Of a DNA stretch of 64,000 nucleotides, positions 45,072 to 56,887 are shown piece after piece. How positions within the stretch are numbered: the stretch's first letter is position 1; each line of letters starts with the position of its first letter. The notes below the pieces were generated by a model. It had not been told where the DNA came from and did no database searches. It was given only the letters and a program-made list of their open reading frames with translations. Source of the DNA: Aquilaria yunnanensis (taxonomy: Eukaryota; Streptophyta; Magnoliopsida; Malvales; Thymelaeaceae). The position numbers and the translations under genes are program-made. Location of the stretch: the NCBI GenBank assembly GCA_039654915.1, contig CM077600.1, positions 70,317,992 through 70,381,991 of the forward strand. Reading direction: 5' to 3'.

Positions 45072-48000
45072 TGTCACACCCCACACAGGCCCCAGCCCAT
45101 GCACACTCTGTGCCTCTCACCAACCACTACCCTGAAGGTCCAGAATACTTGGGTCTTTAAGAGTTATCATCAGAGTTTAGTTACCTAACCTTCATTAAGT
45201 AGATTATTGGGCATTCTTTTTATTGGCCTGGGAGGTGGCCCAGGATGTCCCTGCTTATTTTAGACCAAGACCTTGCAGCTTAAGCAAGCCCAACCCATTA
45301 CTTGCAAAACAAGCAACACTTGCACTTTTTCCTTTAAGTGCTTAACTTGTGTGCAATCAAGTGTACTAGTCTTATGCATGGCAACAAAGAAGCCCATATC
45401 CATTTTCAAGCTTGAAAACACATACATATATGATGATGAGCATTCGGCCAAGTATAGTACACAAGGAAGCCAACATCAAAACATCATGCTGATAGTCATA
45501 AAGTCCAAAGAAACTTGGCTAACATACAGCCAACAAGTCCAACATACAAAGTCCACTAAGGCCCAAAATGCATAAGTCCAACATGGGCCCAAAAGTGCTT
45601 AAGTCCACAACTCAACAACAACTACATGGCAATCATGCCAAGGATGCAAATGGGCCCAAAACTTGCAGCCCAATTCTCGCATAGCCCATATGTACACAAC
45701 TACCCATAATGCTCAAAGGGTACTACAAAATGTGCACTATAGGTACAAGTCCAAAAGACCAAGTTATTGGTCTCTAAAGCCCACCAAGTCTCAAATGCCA
45801 AAAGCCCACTCAACCAACACCTCCTAGCTCAAGTCCCACAGCTAATCTCCTGCAAAACTTAATCCATTAAATTCGGCCTACATAAGACCATGGAATAAAA
45901 TGCACATTTCAAGCCAAGAATTTGTTGGCACACATACCTTGGACAATAAGTAAACTTGGTACACAAAAACCAAGAAGTCCAAACAGAAGCACAATTACTC
46001 AAGCTCTTTACCCTTTCCTGAAAATTCAACCAATAAGGGCAGTGAGTTTAAAACTCAGTAAGGATTCACACAACTCCAAAGGAGTTCATATTGTTAAGCA
46101 TAAGCTTAACCTCCATAATCAAGCTAGTACCTACATCCAAAGACACAAAGACAAGGAAAATACAATTTGGCCGAAGCCTATATTCAACATATATCAATAA
46201 TAAGTTGGTTAGCATGCACAATCAATCAACAAAAGCACACAAACTCACACACACACCACTTCTTCAATTCGGCCATAGCCACTAGCAAGTGCTCATGTAC
46301 AATTTTGCACACCATTTCTTCATGAAATCATCTCCATTCCCCTCGAGCTCTCAAGTGCTTGATGGATTGGCCAAACCCACCAAGAACTTTACACTTGCCA
46401 TTCATTGATTAGCTAATCAACCCATGGAACCATTAATTCCATATTGCCCTTCAAGCATACTAACATCACTTGGCAAATCTTGACCATCAATTAGTAGCTT
46501 CAATTACTTGTCATTAATCATGGAAAATATACCAAGCACAAGTAATTCATGAATCCTTACCACACTTTTTAGCTTGAGTAAATTCGGCCTTGTTGGATTT
46601 CTTCCAAGTTAAGTTTGAAACTTCAACTTCAATGGTGTTTTGGTTAGTTTGTCCAACACAAGCTTGAATGTCTTAATCCAAGCTTCAATCTCCAAGTCCA
46701 AGTTACCTTTCATTTTCGGCCATAAACACAGCCACCATGAGTTTCACATATCATTCACATAAACTCATGAAATCATCATTTCCATGCCAAAACACCATGA
46801 ACTCACCAAGAACACTCAAGAACAAACATGCACACCATTCGGCCAACTAGTGTTCTTTGGTGGTTTAGCTTCAAACTTTCGGTCCAAGGTTCTCCTAACA
46901 CAATACAGCCTTCCTTTAGTCAATATAACTCTTATTCATGGAAAACATACCATGGATTTAAGTAATCTTGAGCTTTTACCTCAAGAACAAGGCTGAAAAT
47001 TCTGGACTTGCACAACCGAGCTCCAAATCAACATGCAACACCAAGAACACCAAGTAAACTTCAAGAGAACTTCATGAACATGCATGAACATATTCGGCCA
47101 TGCCTTGTTCCTTCAAGAACAAGCTCAAATCTTGACGCTCAACAAGGTATCTTCAAGAGTTTTGCTGGAAATTTGGATGTACACTCAAGAACACTCAAGT
47201 TTCGGCCAAGAATCAAGATGAACAAGTGAAGAACAAGCAAGAACATGGAAGAACATGGAAGAGCTTTGTGTTTCGGCCAAGTGCTCTCCAAAACCAACAA
47301 AGGCAGCAACTAAATGACAACTCCAAGGAATGTTTGCTGCATAAGAAGGCCGCCCACTCTAGTGTACAATAAACAACAATTTTCAGCATTATTCAATGCA
47401 ATATTCTCCCAAGCACTAACCCATTTCATGTAATATATTAGTCAAGCATGGCAGCTGCATTTTTGGGTGGCGGACAAAGGCTTCCAGCCTTGGATTGATT
47501 AATCAAAGTTGGCTTAAATGCCAAGGAAATCCCCCAACTAATTTGCATGGCGCCTCCAACCCTCCATGTCTCCATACTTCCATTCTAGCCACCAAATTCA
47601 ATGCAATTTCCAGCATTTCTTTTTAAATTGTTGGCCCACATGCCAAGTACACAAAATGTGGACATAATTGCATTATTATACCATATAAAATTCGTCCATC
47701 ACACCATTCTTTTAGCAATAATTAATTCCATCTTCCATCATCACCAATAAACAAATCAATCATGCTCCACCATGAATAAACAATTCATTTCTTTGTCCAA
47801 GGTTTACCTTATTTTAATGGCTCCACTAGGCAACTTCCAATATTTTAATAGCTCCACTAACACTTCCAATTAATTAATTCAAGTCAAGTTGGTTGCCCAT
47901 TGACCAAGAGCCACAATATTGGCTTACCTCCTCTTTAGCCATCTCACAAAATTGCATGGCTAAATTTGTCCATCCTTGGTTTGTAGTTTTAATTCCAGCA

Positions 48001-48320
48001 CTAGTCCAAGGTTTTCAATTGAGTCTTCAAACTTTATTTCTTGCCAAGTCATACATAGTTTTTCATGTATGTGCAATTTGGCCCATAGTATTGCATAGTT
48101 CCATGTTAGTCACTAGTTACCAGTCCAGTTTGGTACTAGAACTTTATTTCATGGCATAGTTCACATAGAACTTTTGTATGTGTAATTAAAACACATAATT
48201 CACATAGTCTTGTATTCTCATCACTAAGACCATGTTCAAACAAGTCCCTCTTGTATTTAATTTCATGTCTTCATCATTCTCTTCTTGGCCATAGCCAAGT
48301 ACTAACTGGTGGTCCTGACA
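45072..48320 (-). repeat. 3.2-kb solo LTR in reverse orientation, TSD CATTA
   Basis: 3249 bp, same family as 40208-43443 but reversed: the plus strand starts TGTCACACCCC and ends GGTCCTGACA. CATTA flanks it at 45067-45071 and 48321-48325. The separate target duplication shows it inserted independently of its partner. Confidence 0.94.
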
Positions 48321-49009
48321 CATTAAGCTAGCTTGTACTAAGTGGTTCGGTACAGAGACATTGGGTACCGAACCTAGAATGAGTATTTTTTAGTGTAAGT
48401 GTTAACAGATAAGTTTAACTTGTGAAGTTAGCTTACACTAGTGGGTTTGGCATAAAGGCGAGAGAGGAGAAAGTTGGTGCGTGCCGAGCTTTTAGTAGGT
48501 GGCTATCAGTATAAGGTTAGTGCACATGTTTTCAAAAAACTTGTTAAGCTAACTTGCACTAAGAGGCTCGGGCACTGGGATTGTTGTTGAAGAGTTGTGG
48601 TCACTGGATTCCATGACGATAGGTTAAGTAGTCGAGTGTCCTTCAGTAGAACTATGTGCCAGGGGTAGTAAAAGAACACATCATAGTCTTCAAAGGTGAA
48701 ATTGCACTAAGGTATTTTGGACTACGTAAGGTCAAGCAAAAGTGGGTAGAACAATTGACAATTCTGGATATGATGTTTAGTTTGAGCACAAAGTATGGCA
48801 CTACCTTAGCACCTATACGAGATACGGCCCGACTTAAGTGCCTAGAGGGTATTATCTGACCAAGTCAGGTAGTTTGGCGTCAAGTGGGTTGTTATGTGAT
48901 GACACCCCTTGGTAGGTTTGTTCAGGATACATTGGCACTGTATCCTAGGTTAATGTCTTAAGGTGGGGAGATTAAATTTGGAGGACCAAATTCTCCAAGG
49001 TAAGGAGAA
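48321..49009 (+). other. 3' end of an old gypsy interior with polypurine tract
   Basis: Decayed sequence ending in a GGAGGACCAAATTCTCC phrase and purine-rich AAGGTAAGGAGAA (48997-49009) directly before TGTTACAGG. This layout is typical of the 3' end of plant gypsy elements after pol. A 67-codon open stretch at 48656-48859 has no recognisable motif. Confidence 0.6.
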
Positions 49010-51331
49010 TGTTACAGGCCTCCTAGTGGGAAGCTTGATTAAGGAGTATAAATTAATAAATCCCTAGTTTAGTACCTCATTTTAAGTTCATTTAGTAAGG
49101 TGAAGCATGTTAGTTAAGGTTTACTAGATTTTGGGAAGAATATCGCATCAAAAAAGGTCCGGGGGCAAAATCGTAATTTTGTATCCTGAGGTGCCATGGC
49201 GAGTACCATGAGTCGAAACATGTTTCAAAACCTAACCCTTACTTAGCACCTAAATATTTTGCTAAGTGTTGAAAATTTGATCGATACTTGACCAAAGGTT
49301 ATTATTTTGTGATGGGGGCTTTTTGACAACTTAAAGAAAGCTTAAGGATTTATTGGTTGAAGGCTAATAAATGGTAGAGGTGTGGCTTGGGCTACTACTA
49401 TTCATCTTTTTCCTTTTCAAACCCGAGTCCAACCTTTCCCCCTTCATTTGTACTTTAATTCTTGCTCAAATTCAAGAGTTCTTGGTGAAAATTGAAGGTT
49501 CCATAGGTGGATAAATAATGGGTAGCTTATTTCAAGTGAGATTGGTGCATTTGAAGTTAGAAATCACGTTTTCCATCAAAAGCTCTATTTTACACAGGTG
49601 GTAACTTGATTTCCATGATGTTTTCTTGTTTGTTTGGCCCTTGGATGCTTAGGTTTTGCTTGGTTGCCCTTGTGTTCATGTCATGAACCTTGAATTGCTT
49701 GAAACTAAGGGAACCAAGGGAAACCTTGTTCATTGGTGTTGGAATGCTTGATCTTTGCTTGTGGCATGAAAATGAGGTAAGGGATTTAGTTATTATTTTC
49801 ATAAATTGATTTATGTTGTTCAAATGTTGGTTATGGAGCTTGATTTGGTGAGTTAGTGGTAAAAAAGGTTCTGGTAAGCCACCCATTGTGCATAGGGATC
49901 GCAAGGAAGTTCATATCTCTTACTTTGCAGGAGATACGAGCACACCATGGGGTTGTGTGTTCACACTGTAGTTTGGAGCCAGCAATGCGTATGCGTAGAA
50001 CTCATGGTACGTACGCATCATTTCAATAATGGGTGGGCTGCGGGAGGATTTGTGCACCAAGGAGGTGGTGAGTTTGCATTGGAGGCCTATCCATGCACAA
50101 TGAAGTCTTTAAGGGCTCGGGGGACCTCGAGGGACCCCAGTAGTTAAATATCAATTTAGTAAGGAATTAGTTGTTTTGCTTGCTAAATTAATGTATAGGA
50201 CTTATATGTTGGCCATGGAGGTTGATGTGGTAAGTTATTGCTCGAATTAATCTAAGGAAAGTACCCCTTGAGCTTAGGCAACAAGAAGGACAATGTAGAG
50301 CTTTTCCTAGGTGATGCAAATGCACCAACCCATGGTGTGTTCACATGAAATCTAGAAGCTTAGTACACAAGTGACCTAGGCAAGCTTAATAGCTTGAGGC
50401 ACTATGTGGAGGCTTAGTACAACTAGTAAGTTGCTTGGAACTCAAGCAAAGTGCATCTACCATGTTCACTTGTAGAACATAAGGGAGGTTTAACTAGTGA
50501 TGAATTTCACTAGTTAAGCTAGTAAGCAATGCTTGCTAGTAGACATGGCTTTGCCTTGTAGTTTAAAGACTAGGAAGAGGACAAGTCCTAGAGGATTGAT
50601 ATGTATGCACGCAGGTTTAGCCTTACGCTGTATGAGCTCACAGTAGATTACATATTTTTATATATGTGTTGTCCTTAGTGTTTTCCTTGTAGGTTGAAGA
50701 TCCCTTACTGAGAATCACAAGATTCTAACTCATTTAATTTTATGTTATGCAAATACTGAGGTTGATGAACGAACAATCATTAAGGGTTGTTATGGTAGTT
50801 TATGTTATAGGTATTGCTTTAAGAATTCTTGAGATTCTAGTTATTTCTACTTAATAGTTAAGTTTTTATTATACTAACTATAGTTTTCTTGGCAACAGAG
50901 GCTAGTGAGCCCGTAAAGGATCATTAAGGCTTGCCACCTAAATCTTTCATCTAAGGTAGAAGCTAGATGATTAGATTTCAGTAGAACTAGTTTTGTAGAT
51001 GCATGATGTAAGGTTATGGCCTCCAATGTGTATGAATAGAGTTATGGACACTAGGGTTGCCTATTGGTGTATGGTATAGTCACTATGATGGTTTTGTATG
51101 CTTTAACTCTTTGAACATTAATTTTATGGAAATGCCTAGGCTATATAAATGTCTTATGATTTTCTACTTCCTCAAGCTAAAGAAAGTCTTGCACGTATAA
51201 TTGCATTCCTAGGTTAAACAACTATTAGCACGAAGTTTTAACAAAGGTGCACATAATTAATTAGCCAATTGCAACTAGCATAAGACTGGTTCTCATAGGC
51301 TTCCTGGGTAGGGCTATGAGGGGCTATGTCA
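49010..51331 (+). repeat. 3' LTR of an old gypsy element
   Basis: 2322 bp, TGTTACAGGCCTCC to GGGCTATGTCA. The start (CCTCCTAGTGGGAAGC) and end (ATTAGCCAATTGC...CATAGGCTTCCT) match the solo LTRs at 23296-24347 and 55618-61125. Its partner LTR is not in the window. Short ORFs within are not supported as genes. Confidence 0.75.
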
Positions 51332-52375
51332 TCTTTGCCTTTGAGACTTCATCCCTTTCAATTTGTGAGGCATATCTCTCTAGAATATTGAGCTTCTGTT
51401 CATATTCTAACACTAACATAGTGTCTTGACTCAACAGGTCAAATTCCAACTGTTTTCTATCCCTTATACTGATGTATTAGTTTTAATTTATTGGTCACTA
51501 AACCCCCTGTCAGTTGCCTTCCACCATATTTTTGCTCTATGAGTTAGATTGTGGGCTGCTAAGGATACTTGCTATATGGTGGTACAACTCATCCTTTCAA
51601 ATATCTTTTCAAATATTCAACCAATATTCTACCCTCTCTAGTTCCTCACATCCATCACACACTGGAGATCCCAAGCCTTTAAACCTTTCCAACAATCTCA
51701 TTTCCTCTTCCATTTCTTACCTTTCCCTCCCATTTCCCATTTTTTCTCTTGATTTGTATTTTTGCATTTCCACCCTTTCTTCAACTTTAACCCTCTAGCC
51801 TTGTTTGACCCCTAGCTCAGTCTAGACTTCAACATGTATTTAAGGATCCTGGTCAGGCTTTGGCTCTCTTCTATGTCTAGGCCCCATCTCATCTTCCTCT
51901 CCCTCTTCTTCTATGTCCATGTCTTCTTCCCCTCAAGATGGTTTGCCCTCATTGCTCTAGATTGTGCTGGGAGCTCTGGAAGCCTGTTCCTTTTGTTCCT
52001 AACCTACTCCTAGCTGTCTCTAACCATGAGGTCCTTTGGCCAATAGGCATCTACTAGAGGTTATTGCTGTGCTTGCATTAGTCTACCTATTCCTTCATTC
52101 ATCTAAGCCATTACTACAGTTAGACCTTGCAGTAGATAAGCCGGCCCTACATTTTTATTTTGCCCTACTCCTTGGGCTTCTACATTTTGAGTAGCATTAG
52201 CTTGCACATTTTGTGCTTCAAGATTCTAGGGTCCATTTTGTTGCTGCTACTGCTCCCCACATTGAACTTGATTAACAGGTGCTAGGCCCCTAGAGTCCTG
52301 TGAGTCCCTATTGTTCTATTGCCACCTCCAAGGTCTAACCATGATTCTACCAGCAACCATAGCATAAAAACAATA

Positions 52376-52726
52376 GGGTAAATATCACCAGTTGTCCCTA
52401 AGCTATACCCATGTTGCTTAATCGTTTTGAAACTATTAGACATTGCACCAATCATCCTTAAACTACTTAATTGTTGCTATTTCATATTGTCGTCAACTAA
52501 ATCATTAAATAGGGATGGAAAAATGATATGGCTATTGATGTGGTGTGGAAAAATGATGTGGCTGCTGATGTGGCACCACTTTTCCATCCATATTTAGTGG
52601 TTTAGTTAACGACAAGATGAAATAGTAACAATTAAATAGTTTGAGGATCATTTGTGTAACGCCTACTAGTTTTGGGACGATTAAGCAGCATGGGTCTAGT
52701 TTACGGACAACTGATGTTATTTACCC
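52376..52726. mobile_element. Foldback MITE, probably Mutator-like
   Basis: 351 bp. The left arm (52376 to about 52525, starting GGGTAAATATCACCAGTTGT) is an imperfect inverted copy of the right arm (about 52577 to 52726, ending GTTATTTACCC), so nearly the whole element folds back. Flanks AAAACAATA (52367-52375) and AAACCAATA (52727-52735) match at 8 of 9 bases. A 9-bp duplication is the mark of Mutator-like transposons. No coding capacity. Confidence 0.85.
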
Positions 52727-52854
52727 AAACCAATATATATGATTATAACTATAGCTAATTCTACTATGTTTACTATTTGATGTTCTTTTAATTCTATTTT
52801 TCCTAAAGTAATAGTAGTTCCACTCTGCCTAAAACCCATTTTCTGGCAAAACCT

Positions 52855-52866
52855 TCTCCGATACCA
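52855..52866 (-). other. Degenerate primer-binding site of the minus-strand gypsy remnant
   Basis: The minus strand reads TGGTATCGGAGA, five bases after the LTR end at 52872. It differs from TGGTATCAGAGC at two positions. Confidence 0.75.
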
Positions 52867-55800
52867 TGATTTGTCACCACCCTAGCCATTAAATGTGTTT
52901 TTATCTGCTTACACAAGAAATAACTTAGTAGAACCTAGTGGTGTAGACTAAGCTAGCTGTAAGTTACTATTTTGGCTCTATGTAGGACTTTCATGCTAAG
53001 CTTAGCTAAAAGTGTTAGGGAATTGATTTGAACAAGTTTATTTTAACAAAAATCACCTTCTAAAATAGATTTATTCAAGAAATATAGCTTAGAACAAAAA
53101 TTCAACTGCTAGGTCAAACCATTTGCGTGTGTAGGAAACCACACTATGCAAATAGTTGTTTGATAAGAGTACTATAGAAGAATTGAAACAAAACTTGAAT
53201 CTAGGTTGCCAAAAAGTTCAAGTTAACTAGGAAAACATAACAAATGCACATTTAGCTTATATATTTATATAGTGAAAACTCAAACTTAAGTCAAACCACA
53301 GGAAGCTTAAGTTCTGGAAATCAAATAAAATGTGTTCTTGAACAAGCTTCTTACTCTAAAGCTAATACAGAAAAGCCAAATATGAATATAGACATAGAAA
53401 GAGTGGTAAGCAAGTTAATAGACCCTATACAAGTTATGGCTTATCCCACAATTAGCCCACACAATAACTTTACATCCCTAATTACAGGAACTAGAAATTG
53501 GTAGAACAACTTTCCTACTATGGCAACCCTAGGCCGCCTACGGTGGTTGTTCCCTAAGATTGTTAGGAATTCAAGGAATTCTTGGGATTTGGCTTGCAAT
53601 TATTGGTTTTTATGCTTTTGATAAAAGCTAATGCAAATGACCTAAGCTTACTAACCTAGATACTAGCATTAGATAATGCATGAGTAGCTTTGGCATGGAA
53701 ACTTAAACTTAAAGCAAGACATTCAAAACATTGGTGGTACCACACTTAAAAAAAAATTATAAAACTAGCCAGAGCCATAAACACACTTTCTACAACCATC
53801 AACCCTATGTACATTATTAAATCATGTACATAAACCACAAACTAAAACACAAAACTAACCAATGCTGCTAGAGGCATCTAGTATAATTAAGTACTTAAGC
53901 ATAAGCTACTGAGATGTCCATACTAGGCTAACCACCTGAGCTCTACCTCTCAAGTGCCTGAAGCCTCAACCTCCACTTGTTCTTCAAGATCAACCATTGC
54001 ATAAGGTTAATCAAACATAGTTATTATAAAATGTAACCAATCAACTAGAGAATACAACTAGCAAGTATAAATTATACCTGCAAAACAAGCTCAACAACCA
54101 CACTCAGGTTGTTGGCTGAACCACCCAAACCTACACATATAAACTAAGGGGTAAGAATCATAGATTCCATGTAAGGGGTTTCAGGGTTCCTGCAAAACAA
54201 AACCCTAGAAGACACTGGACAATAAAAGTCACAAATTTACCGTGAGCTCACAACGGTCAGGAGCCTAACATATGCGCATATATTTAGGTCCCTTGGGACA
54301 TCTTCTCATCCTAGTCCTCCTACGGGACATTGTACTGTGTCTAGCGAGTTTTGGCCCTTAACTTACTCTAGCAAGCCGTGGCTGTTGGGTTTCGGGAGCC
54401 AAACAAACGCAGCGGAATTTAATCGAAACCCTCCAAGATCCAAGTGAAATGGGGTAAACTGGGAGCTAAAAAATTTTCATACCTAATTTTCGGTTGAGAT
54501 CTCTCACCCAACTGTAGAGTCGAATCAAAAATCCTAAACAGTTGATGTGTTCAAGCTCTCTATGGTATCCACACGAGGCTCTCAGGATCACCACGCTTCC
54601 ACCACGTCCCGGCAGATGCGTTTCTCTTGCACTCGCAGTGCTAGCTTGCGTCCTCCAAGGAATTGCAAGAGAAGAGTGTGGCTATCCTTTTGGGAGACTA
54701 GGGTAAGCTTCGAATTTCTCACTAAAAGTTGTATTTATAGTGAGACTCAACTTCTAGGCCTAATGGGTTTCAAAGCCCTAATCCAATTAGGCTTTAATTT
54801 CGGGCTTAATAATGGCTCAACTCTTGGGCCCATTATTAATACGAAATTATTGTGAAACCATAACCCAAATAATTAGCCCATGCACTCTAATGATCCAAAT
54901 AGCTCTATGTGTGCGACCCAATAGGCTCTTACCACGTTGGCAATGATCATAAATCACATTTATGATCATAAGCAATGAGCGGTGTCTAGCAACACATCAT
55001 TGCTGCCCAAGTGACAAGATTATCGGTGATTCGACTAAACCCTTATGATCATTACCGATATATGCCATTGTCCCTTTCTCCAAGATATCAAGATTAAACA
55101 TGAGACATGGAAGTGTCACTCTCGTATAGTCCAATCTTTGGTTTCTTGATTACCGAGTAGACCAACTTAAACTGATGACAATGATATTGTATATCAACTC
55201 ATCCGAGCATGGCCATGCTTTTTTCTAAGTCTCACTCTATCAAGGGGCCCAAAGATATCACTCCTGTTACATAAGAGGGACAAATCCCATCTTGATCATA
55301 GAAATCCCTCCACATAATATGTGACATACCCAATGACCTCCTTCAAGTTCACTCAGTTATGAGCAAGAAAGGAAAGTATGTGACTCACATGTAGGGAACC
55401 TTGATGATCTTAGGTCGAAGGACTACATATACCGTGATCACTATGAGAATCACTTATGACACTCATATAACGATCCATGTAGTGTTCTCATGGTGGGTCG
55501 GTTCAGTACACAAGTTCTCCAACTTCTACCCAAATGTAGACTGCATATCTCATATTCGTCTCCACATATGCTAGTGGTTATGTATTATTGCAACCCGTTC
55601 CACAATAATACTAGGCTTGACACGGCCGTCCCTGGCCCCTGCCCAGGACACCTGTGAGAACTTGGTCTTACGGCGGATTGCAGTTGGTACTCATTGATAT
55701 GTGCGCGGATTAAATCCATGTCACTAGTTGATTATCCTAGAATATGCAATATGCATGCTCTTTATTCTTTTACGGGTTATTTAAAACCATAAAATGTTAA

Positions 55801-56887
55801 TGTGGCCACAATTTTTCATATAAAACAAGTAGAGCAGTCAAAGCATACAAATCAACCTTTATATGAGTTAATTACACATAGCAACATGCGTGAGCATTCA
55901 TACATATAGTAGCTAATGCCCCCACCCAGAAAGCAATCCTCGAGTCCATGACTCTTCATTTCATAACTAAGGAGGCAACTAGAGTACTATGTACACATAC
56001 AAAATCCTCTACTAAGATCTTCTCATACTAACTCCCACCTTGGATGTGAATCCCAGTGGTGAGCTTTAGAGACTCCTCTTGATCCAACTAGGTCTAGCTA
56101 TGCCTGACTATGTCCAATGTGCACTAGGCTTTGTAACCAATGAGCAAATTAGTTAGTACTGTGCAAGACCAACAAGCATCCAAACAATAAGTACTAGAAT
56201 CATCAAAACTCAAGTATTCTACCTGTGCACCAAAAACTACTACCAGAGTAAGCTTCAACGGTAACTCGGCCTAACTCCTTCTGTATCTGCACAACAAAAT
56301 AGTAAGGGTGAGAATCCAAGATTCTCAGTAAGGGGTAACCTCATGTACCAACAGTAAAACTGTGGATAGATATGAAATAACTCATGCATACTCTCTGCTA
56401 GCTCTCGCAATGTGAGGGACCTCTCATATATGTAAATATATGGATATGCATGCTCGAATCCCGAAGGACCACTCCTCACATAATTTTCTTCCTTTCTCAC
56501 GGGCGTCACTCTGTGGCTCACAAGTATAGCTCTCGACTTGTGCCTCGTAAGCTTTAGCTTACGCCTGACTTATTTTATAACCTCTCCTTAACTTTGTTGT
56601 GCAGGGGAATTGTGGTGAGAACTATGTAACTAGGTTATTAAACCTCATAACCTCGGTGCATTTGAAGCGTCTCCTTACAACCCCATGATTTCCAACAATA
56701 CCAGGTTGCCAAGGTTTCTAAAACTTACACCTCAAGCTCATGACACTTGGTTATATTCACTTGCAACTTAGTTTCCTTGCTTACTCAACAAGTAACCTCA
56801 AAAATTTTCAAAACTCAAGGAAACTCCCACTTCTCGAGGGACTTCAGGAATTCTCAAAGTACCCCCGGCATACTTGAGGGCCAAGGT

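Larger units (their letters stand above)
51332..52871 (-). pseudogene. Degraded gypsy gag and leader
   Basis: Reading the minus strand from the primer site at 52866, glutamine/asparagine-rich and charged gag-like text appears between about 52350 and 51840, broken by many stops and frame changes. No zinc knuckle or pol survives before the LTR at 51331. A 351-bp MITE (52376-52726) sits in the leader. The gag call rests on position and composition, so it is moderate. Confidence 0.5.

Noticed and set aside
40208..48320. The large inverted repeat as a single foldback or terminal-inverted-repeat transposon
   Set aside because: Each arm has its own 5-bp target duplication and ends in LTR-type TGTCA/TGACA, so they are two separate solo LTRs.
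49590..50147. Short ORFs in 49010-51331 as host genes
   Set aside because: They lie wholly within an LTR whose two ends match other LTR copies. No domains, and no paired exons seen.
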